From the NCBI GenBank assembly GCA_949747745.1, contig CATKFT010000210.1:1-8677 (forward strand): 8,677 nt of DNA. The letters run 5' to 3'. This DNA is from an uncultured Clostridia bacterium (GTDB lineage: Bacteria > Bacillota_A > Clostridia > TANB77 > CAG-508). A program made the position numbers and the translations under genes. Shown here piece after piece: positions 4,874 through 8,677 of the stretch (within the stretch, counting starts at the first letter, position 1; every line of letters begins with the position of its first letter). The notes below the pieces were generated by a model. It was not told where the DNA came from and did not search any database. It saw only the letters and a list, made by a program, of their open reading frames with translations.

Positions 4874-5614
4874 ATGAGTAGAAGAATACATTTAAAAAAG
4901 AAATTTATTATTTTTAATAAAAAGAAAGGTAATATTTTACTTTTAAGTTTGCTATTTCTTTTTATTAGTATTATTTTATCTCTTTATTTTATTAATTCTA
5001 AAATTTCTCCTGGGCTTATGGAATATGCAGAAATACAAGCAAAAAAATTTGTGACATTGTTAATTAATAGTGCGGTAACAGAATCAATTGGGGAAGATTT
5101 AGAGGCAGATTCATTATTTTTGATTACAAAAGATTCTAATGGGGAAATTAGAAGTATTGATTTAGACCCTGTAAAAGTAAATCGACTACTGAGCAATACT
5201 ACAAATAGTATACAAGTAAATTTACAACATATTGAAAAAGGAGAAATTGACAAATTGACACTTATGGACGATACATTAAAAGATTATGACCCAAAAGAAT
5301 TAAAAAAAGGAGTCATTGGAAATATCCCTACTGGAGTGATTTTTAATAATGCTTTGCTTTCAAATTTGGGCCCTAAATTTCCAATTCGATTAAAAATTAT
5401 GGGAGATATTATTACTAATATAAAAACCAAAGTTACCAATTATGGAATCAATAATGCAGTAGTTGAAGTAAGTATACAAGTAGATGTTACAACTCAGGCA
5501 ATATTACCTTTTTCTTCTAAAGTTATTAAAGTTTCTTCTGACATTCCTTTGACAATCAAATTAATGCAAGGAAATGTTCCCTCTTATTATTTTGGTGATA
5601 GAGTTTTACAATAA
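4874..5614 (+). CDS. yunB: Sporulation protein YunB
   Basis: A 246-residue protein with a basic N-terminus, one membrane segment (about 20-40) and a long extracytoplasmic domain. Family features: NIPTGVIFNNALLSNLGPKF (150-169) followed by PIRLKIMGD (170-178), TKVTNYGINNAVVEV (185-199), LPFSSKVIKVSSDIPL (211-226) and the end MQGNVPSYYFGD (231-242). In Bacillus subtilis yunB is a sporulation gene of the mother-cell sigma-E programme whose loss impairs sporulation; its biochemical role is not known. Presence here suggests that the organism, or its recent ancestor, sporulates. Start ATG 4874 has AGGTGAT (4864-4870) directly upstream; an in-frame ATG at 4820 has no SD and would add 18 residues of unlikely sequence. 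I could not find a convincing sigma-E promoter. A terminator lies at 5741-5767. Confidence 0.88.
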   Translation: MSRRIHLKKKFIIFNKKKGNILLLSLLFLFISIILSLYFINSKISPGLMEYAEIQAKKFVTLLINSAVTESIGEDLEADSLFLITKDSNGEIRSIDLDPVKVNRLLSNTTNSIQVNLQHIEKGEIDKLTLMDDTLKDYDPKELKKGVIGNIPTGVIFNNALLSNLGPKFPIRLKIMGDIITNIKTKVTNYGINNAVVEVSIQVDVTTQAILPFSSKVIKVSSDIPLTIKLMQGNVPSYYFGDRVLQ

Positions 5615-5740
5615 TTACAGTTATCATTATAAAAAATGTTATATTTGTATATGTTGGATAAAATAAACAATTTAGGTAAAAACAGAATGAGTAGATTTAT
5701 GAGAAAAAAGTTCTAATTTAAAAATAAAGGAAAGATAGAA

Positions 5741-5767
5741 AGAACTCCAAACTGGAATTCTTTTTTT
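5741..5767 (+). terminator. Terminator downstream of yunB
   Basis: AGAACTCCA (5741-5749) folds with TGGAATTCT (5753-5761), with one C-A mismatch and a 3-base loop, followed by a run of T to 5767. It sits 127 bases after the yunB stop; the gap 5615-5740 holds nothing else I can support. It separates yunB from the operon starting at 5820. Confidence 0.68.
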
Positions 5768-5791
5768 GAATTTTATAAAATTAGAAAAAAA

Positions 5792-5800
5792 TGTTATACT
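5792..5800 (+). promoter_or_regulatory. Extended -10 promoter of the DUF4015-yutD operon
   Basis: TGTTATACT (5792-5800) is an extended -10, preceded by an A7 tract. No good -35 lies at 16-18 bases; TTGAAT (5766-5771) is 23 bases away. SD AGGTGAAGG (5810-5818) and ATG 5820 follow. Confidence 0.58.
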
Positions 5801-5819
5801 AATTATAGTAGGTGAAGGT

Positions 5820-7487
5820 ATGAAAAAAGTATTGGTAACTGGTTTTTTCATTGGAATCATTTTAAGTTTTGGAATGCTATTTTTCCAAAAGAAAGAAAAC
5901 AAAGTTTTAGATAAAACCAAAATTGCTTATTTAGGTTCCTTAGAAGCAACTATAGTAACTTATAACCAAGAATATCAGGAAAATGGAAAATTTGACCGTG
6001 GAACAAAAGTAGAAATTTATGATACAAAAATAGTAGATGAGATGACTAAGCAAGAGTATATAAAAACGATTATAGATGGTAAAATATATTTGATAAAAGT
6101 GGAAAATATTGTAGAAAACTATAATGAAACAGTATATGAAAAAGAACTTTATGTAAGAACAAGTACAACAGTTTATAAAGATGCAAATAGTAGTAAAATA
6201 TTGGGCTTAATTAAAAAGGGAGAATCAGTAAAAATTGTTGGATTTGATAGTCTAAAAAATGGATTTGCAGTCAAATATAAAATAGTGTATAATGACTCAG
6301 AGGGCTTTTTATATAGTAAGTACCTCGTTAAAACAAAGGAAGAGGCTATAAAAAATTATGATGAAGAAAATAGCTATCAAGTTCATTTAAAAAGAACAAA
6401 TACACAAGGTGGAGGAGATGCAGGAAGTTTAGATTTTTATCCATATGAGAAGGCAAATTTTGAAGAAAATAAAATGCCAGACAAAGTTAAAAGTTTATAT
6501 TTAAATGCGAGTGTTATAAAAGATGTAGACAAATATATTCAGCTTGCAAAAGAAACGGATATTAATGCTTTTGTTGTTGATATTAAAGATAATACAGCGC
6601 CAGCTTATAAAAGTAAAATTATGGAAGCTTATTCAAAGACGAATTTTAATTATGCCATCAATAGTTTTGAAGAGTATAAAAGGGCGATAATAAAATTAAA
6701 AGAAAATGGTTTTTATGTAATAGGAAGAATTACAACGTTTAAAGATAGTTACTATGTGACAGACCATCCAGAAAGTGCTATTGCTGATGTAAATGGAAAT
6801 CCTTATAAACATAATGGTTCTTATTGGCCAAGTGCTTATAATAGAGATGTTTGGGAGTTTAATGTGGAATTGGCAAAAGAAGCTGTGATAGAGATGGGAT
6901 TTGATGAAATTCAGTTTGATTATGTTCGTTTTCCAGACCGCACTTTTGCTTTGGAAAAATCTGGTCAAATGAATCTCAAGAATACATACAATGAAACCAA
7001 AGCTCAAGCAATTCAAACTTTTTTGATGTATGCTTGTGACCAAATTCATGAAGCTGGCGCATATGTTTCAGCAGACGTTTTTGGAGAAAGTGCTCATAAT
7101 TATGTGACAGGATATGGACAATATTGGGGGGCAATTTCTAATGTAGTTGATGTTATCAGTGCGATGCCATATCCAGACCATTTTGGGGCATATGAATATG
7201 GAATTAATGAGATTGTTTGGACTGTTCCATACAAACTTTTATATGCTTGGGGAAATGGATATGCAAATGTACGACAACAAGAAATACCAACTCCAGCTGT
7301 GGTTAGAACTTGGATTCAAGCATATAATACAGTGAGAGAACCATATATTGTTTATGATAGTGTGAAAATAAAAGAACAAATAGATGCATTAGAAGATGCT
7401 AAACTAACAGGTGGATTTATGACTTGGAATGCAGCGTCTAGCTTGTCAAAATATAAAGAAATAGCACCAGCATTGAAAAAGGAGTAG
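5820..7487 (+). CDS. Membrane-anchored putative glycoside hydrolase (DUF4015/GHL-type) with SH3-like repeats
   Basis: A 555-residue protein. Residues 5-22 form a membrane anchor or uncleaved signal. Two SH3b-like beta modules follow, about 35-100 and 105-171 (second: LYVRTSTTVYKDANSSKILG, 110-129, and GESVKIVGF, 134-142), probably for wall binding. From about 222 on there is a TIM-barrel domain of the DUF4015 putative glycosyl hydrolase family: NAFVVDIKDNT (249-259), ENGFYVIGRITTFKD (295-309), GFDEIQFDYVRFPD (360-373), AYVSADVFGES (414-424) and SAMPYPDHFG (447-456). D254, D367, D419 and E423 are candidate catalytic acids. Likely acts outside the cell on a glycan; substrate unknown. The start ATG 5820 is chosen over TTG 5766 because it has an SD (AGGTGAAGG) and gives a normal N-terminus. 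It ends TAG TAA in tandem, the second stop abutting the yutD ATG. First gene of the operon. Confidence 0.87.
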   Translation: MKKVLVTGFFIGIILSFGMLFFQKKENKVLDKTKIAYLGSLEATIVTYNQEYQENGKFDRGTKVEIYDTKIVDEMTKQEYIKTIIDGKIYLIKVENIVENYNETVYEKELYVRTSTTVYKDANSSKILGLIKKGESVKIVGFDSLKNGFAVKYKIVYNDSEGFLYSKYLVKTKEEAIKNYDEENSYQVHLKRTNTQGGGDAGSLDFYPYEKANFEENKMPDKVKSLYLNASVIKDVDKYIQLAKETDINAFVVDIKDNTAPAYKSKIMEAYSKTNFNYAINSFEEYKRAIIKLKENGFYVIGRITTFKDSYYVTDHPESAIADVNGNPYKHNGSYWPSAYNRDVWEFNVELAKEAVIEMGFDEIQFDYVRFPDRTFALEKSGQMNLKNTYNETKAQAIQTFLMYACDQIHEAGAYVSADVFGESAHNYVTGYGQYWGAISNVVDVISAMPYPDHFGAYEYGINEIVWTVPYKLLYAWGNGYANVRQQEIPTPAVVRTWIQAYNTVREPYIVYDSVKIKEQIDALEDAKLTGGFMTWNAASSLSKYKEIAPALKKE

Positions 7488-7490
7488 TAA

Positions 7491-7769
7491 ATGAAAAAAT
7501 ATAAAATAAATCGTTATGAATATGAACTATTAAAAGATTATAAAGATGGTTTCTTATTAGATGAAGTAATTGGTAAAGACACAGAATATTTTGACCCTTA
7601 TGATTATATTGTAGGAGATTGGTCATATGGAAAACTAAGATTAAAGGGATTCTGTGATAAAGAAAATAAATTATATAGAAAGGCAAATGATATAGAGACT
7701 GTAGAACAGTATATAAAGAACTATTGTTCTTATGAATGTCGCTATTTCATTTTGAAAAAGTGTAAATAG
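7491..7769 (+). CDS. yutD: YutD family protein
   Basis: A 92-residue cytosolic protein with the family hallmark YDYIVGDWSYGKLRLKGF (37-54) and the end YCSYECRYFILKKCK (78-92), including C79 and C83. Length matches Bacillus YutD. The family is widespread in Bacilli and its molecular role is not established. SD AAAGGAG (7478-7484) lies six bases before the ATG, inside the end of the preceding gene, so it is translated from the same mRNA as the DUF4015 gene. The stop TAG (7767-7769) falls exactly where the family normally ends and touches the ATG of the next gene, which is in the same frame. Confidence 0.9.
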   Translation: MKKYKINRYEYELLKDYKDGFLLDEVIGKDTEYFDPYDYIVGDWSYGKLRLKGFCDKENKLYRKANDIETVEQYIKNYCSYECRYFILKKCK

Positions 7770-8549
7770 ATGGAAACTTTAGAACAAATAAATGAGCGTT
7801 TTTTGAAAGTAGCATCAGAAATAAATGAATATATGAAATATGTTGAAATGCAAGAAAGATGCTTAAAACAGTCATTAAGTGAAGTTGATTTAAAGTGTTT
7901 GTCAGAATCAAAAGAATATTTAAAGGAACATGAATCTGCAATAAAAGAAAAGATTGAATGGGCTCAAAAAGAATGGGAAACTTTGTGTAGAAGTAGAACC
8001 TTTCATTATGAAGAGCTAGGAAAATTTATTGCTTCTTTGTTAACAAAAAAGGAAGGTATCCCTTATTTTTGTGCAACAAGACTGGTGAAACATGTTTTTC
8101 AAGTTGATGAAGTAAATAGGCCATTTTATAGAGTGGTATCATTTGTGACAGCGAATCCAAATGATTTGAATAGGATGCTTATGGAAAGGATTACTTCTAC
8201 TATGCATGTTTATTATTTCAATAATTCTCCAGTTATGAAGCCACTTTCTAGAGAGTTACAAAGTATGGAGGAATATGAAAGAATGGTTGGAAGAGAATTA
8301 GAATTAAGAGATGCAAATAATGCCTATGTAATTACTAGAAACACAATATCTCCTTTTGTTCCATTTGAAACGCCAGAAAATCAATCTTTAATGAAATCCT
8401 TTACATTTTCATATGTGAATGATGCTTTAGAGAGATTAATAGAAAGACGTTTTCATGAAAAAGCAAAAGAATTGCCAGAAAAAGTAGTAGTAGGTATTGT
8501 AGAAGAGTTTTGTAACAATCAAAAGCAAGTATCAAATGTAGTTATATAA
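7770..8549 (+). CDS. Hypothetical coiled-coil protein, coupled to yutD
   Basis: A 259-residue protein with no signal peptide or membrane segment, and no family that I recognise. Residues 1-75 are rich in Glu and Lys with heptad-like spacing (LEQINERFLKVASEINEYM, then KEYLKEHESAIKEKIEWAQK), predicting a coiled coil. A mixed core follows (GKFIASLLTKKEGIPYFCAT, 84-103; NRPFYRVVSFVTANPNDLNR, 116-135). The last part is helical (FSYVNDALERLIERRFHEK, 213-231, then LPEKVVVGIVEEF, 235-247). The ATG follows the yutD TAG with no gap and has only a weak purine run upstream, so translation probably depends on ribosomes finishing yutD. The terminator overlaps its stop, making it the last gene of the operon. 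The junction suggests shared expression with YutD; a physical partnership is only an inference. Confidence 0.82.
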   Translation: METLEQINERFLKVASEINEYMKYVEMQERCLKQSLSEVDLKCLSESKEYLKEHESAIKEKIEWAQKEWETLCRSRTFHYEELGKFIASLLTKKEGIPYFCATRLVKHVFQVDEVNRPFYRVVSFVTANPNDLNRMLMERITSTMHVYYFNNSPVMKPLSRELQSMEEYERMVGRELELRDANNAYVITRNTISPFVPFETPENQSLMKSFTFSYVNDALERLIERRFHEKAKELPEKVVVGIVEEFCNNQKQVSNVVI

Positions 8550-8570
8550 CAAGGGAAACCTTGTTTTTTT
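8548..8570 (+). terminator. Terminator of the DUF4015-yutD operon
   Basis: AACAAGG (8548-8554) pairs with CCTTGTT (8559-8565) around a GAAA tetraloop, followed by five T (8566-8570). The first two stem bases belong to the TAA stop of the preceding gene. Confidence 0.87.
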
Positions 8571-8600
8571 CTTGAATATATAGGAAATTTAAAAAAAAAA

Positions 8601-8609
8601 TGCTATAAT
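8601..8609 (+). promoter_or_regulatory. Extended -10 promoter of the last gene
   Basis: TGCTATAAT (8601-8609) is a perfect extended -10 directly after an A10 tract; no convincing -35 at 16-18 bases. The predicted start near 8616 leaves a leader of about 16 bases before GTG 8632. Confidence 0.65.
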
Positions 8610-8631
8610 GTTATAGTTAGGAGGATTGTAA

Positions 8632-8677
8632 GTGGAACGAAGTGAATTAAAAAGTAATTATGAAAATTATCAAATGA
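8632..8677 (+). CDS. 5' end of an unidentified gene (runs off the window)
   Basis: GTG at 8632 opens a frame of 15 codons, VERSELKSNYENYQM, that is still open at the window end. A perfect AGGAGG (8619-8624) seven bases upstream and a strong extended -10 promoter make it a convincing gene start. It is a separate transcription unit, since a terminator precedes it. Too short to identify. The only nearby ATG (8659) closes after four codons, so GTG is the start. Confidence 0.72.
   Translation, partial: MERSELKSNYENYQM

Noticed and set aside
5766..5819. TTG start for the DUF4015 gene.
   Set aside because: It lies in the yunB terminator and upstream of the best promoter -10; ATG 5820 has an SD and a normal membrane-anchor N-terminus.
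3225..7769. TAG reassigned to an amino acid across the genome, since TAG at 3225 and 7767 are followed by open same-frame sequence and TAG at 7485 is followed by TAA.
   Set aside because: YutD ends at its normal family length exactly at TAG 7767, an ATG follows immediately, and the DUF4015 gene also looks complete at TAG 7485. None of the long genes (473, 555, 246 residues) contains an internal TAG. The prepilin TAG is better treated as a local event.
2360..8500. Weak likeness of the C-termini of the two unknown proteins (RL...RR...LP..VV).
   Set aside because: Only a few common residues in helical, low-complexity stretches and a gap is needed; not enough to claim homology.
7491..8549. YutD and the coiled-coil protein as one fused gene interrupted by TAG.
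   Set aside because: The YutD domain is complete, and the second frame has its own ATG directly after the stop. The shared frame has a one-in-three chance.
1..8677. tRNA, rRNA, CRISPR array, riboswitch, reverse transcriptase or DGR template.
   Set aside because: No cloverleaf with conserved loops, no regularly spaced repeats, no RT motif, and no second copy of the 4064-4195 island seen on either strand.

Overview
The window is very AT-rich, with TAA-biased stops, A/T-ending codons and Shine-Dalgarno (SD) sites of the AGGTGAT/GGAGG type. It carries yunB, yutD and a DUF4015-type gene, plus a prepilin-like surface protein of a kind I associate with uncultured gut Bacilli. The best guess is a low-GC Bacillota (Bacilli) commensal. 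TGA is not seen as a sense codon, so the standard bacterial code fits.

Region 1 (1-2174) is accessory DNA. A possible IS end and a + strand terminator precede a small XRE-type repressor gene on the - strand. That gene faces a short + strand reading frame across a perfect palindrome that overlaps a promoter. The short frame runs into a 1553-bp insertion sequence (622-2174) with imperfect terminal inverted repeats and an intact ISLre2/UPF0236-type transposase on the - strand. The element appears protected from outside transcription: it has + strand terminators at both ends, and the right one can also fold over the transposase ribosome binding site.

Region 2 (2175-4319) holds an unrecognised 158-aa gene with its own promoter and terminator, then a long surface-protein gene. 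The latter begins with a textbook type IV prepilin N-terminus, but a single in-frame TAG (3225-3227) interrupts it. The same frame then stays open for 345 more codons and ends in an RGVRPV domain. Within that domain a roughly 100-150 bp island is much richer in GC and poorer in A than the rest of the gene. This looks like a variable cassette, possibly written by a diversity-generating retroelement (DGR) elsewhere in the genome. A perfect 16-bp bidirectional terminator closes the region.

Region 3 (4340-8677) looks like chromosomal core: a two-CBS-domain protein (- strand), a divergent yunB sporulation gene, and a promoter-led operon. The operon holds a membrane-anchored DUF4015 putative glycoside hydrolase, yutD, and an unrecognised coiled-coil protein whose ATG directly follows the yutD stop. 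A compact terminator ends it. A new promoter, a strong SD and a GTG start open a gene that leaves the window.

The most notable points are the nonsense-interrupted prepilin gene, its compositionally distinct 3' island, the dual-purpose hairpin at the IS end, and the repressor/operator/truncated-gene module.
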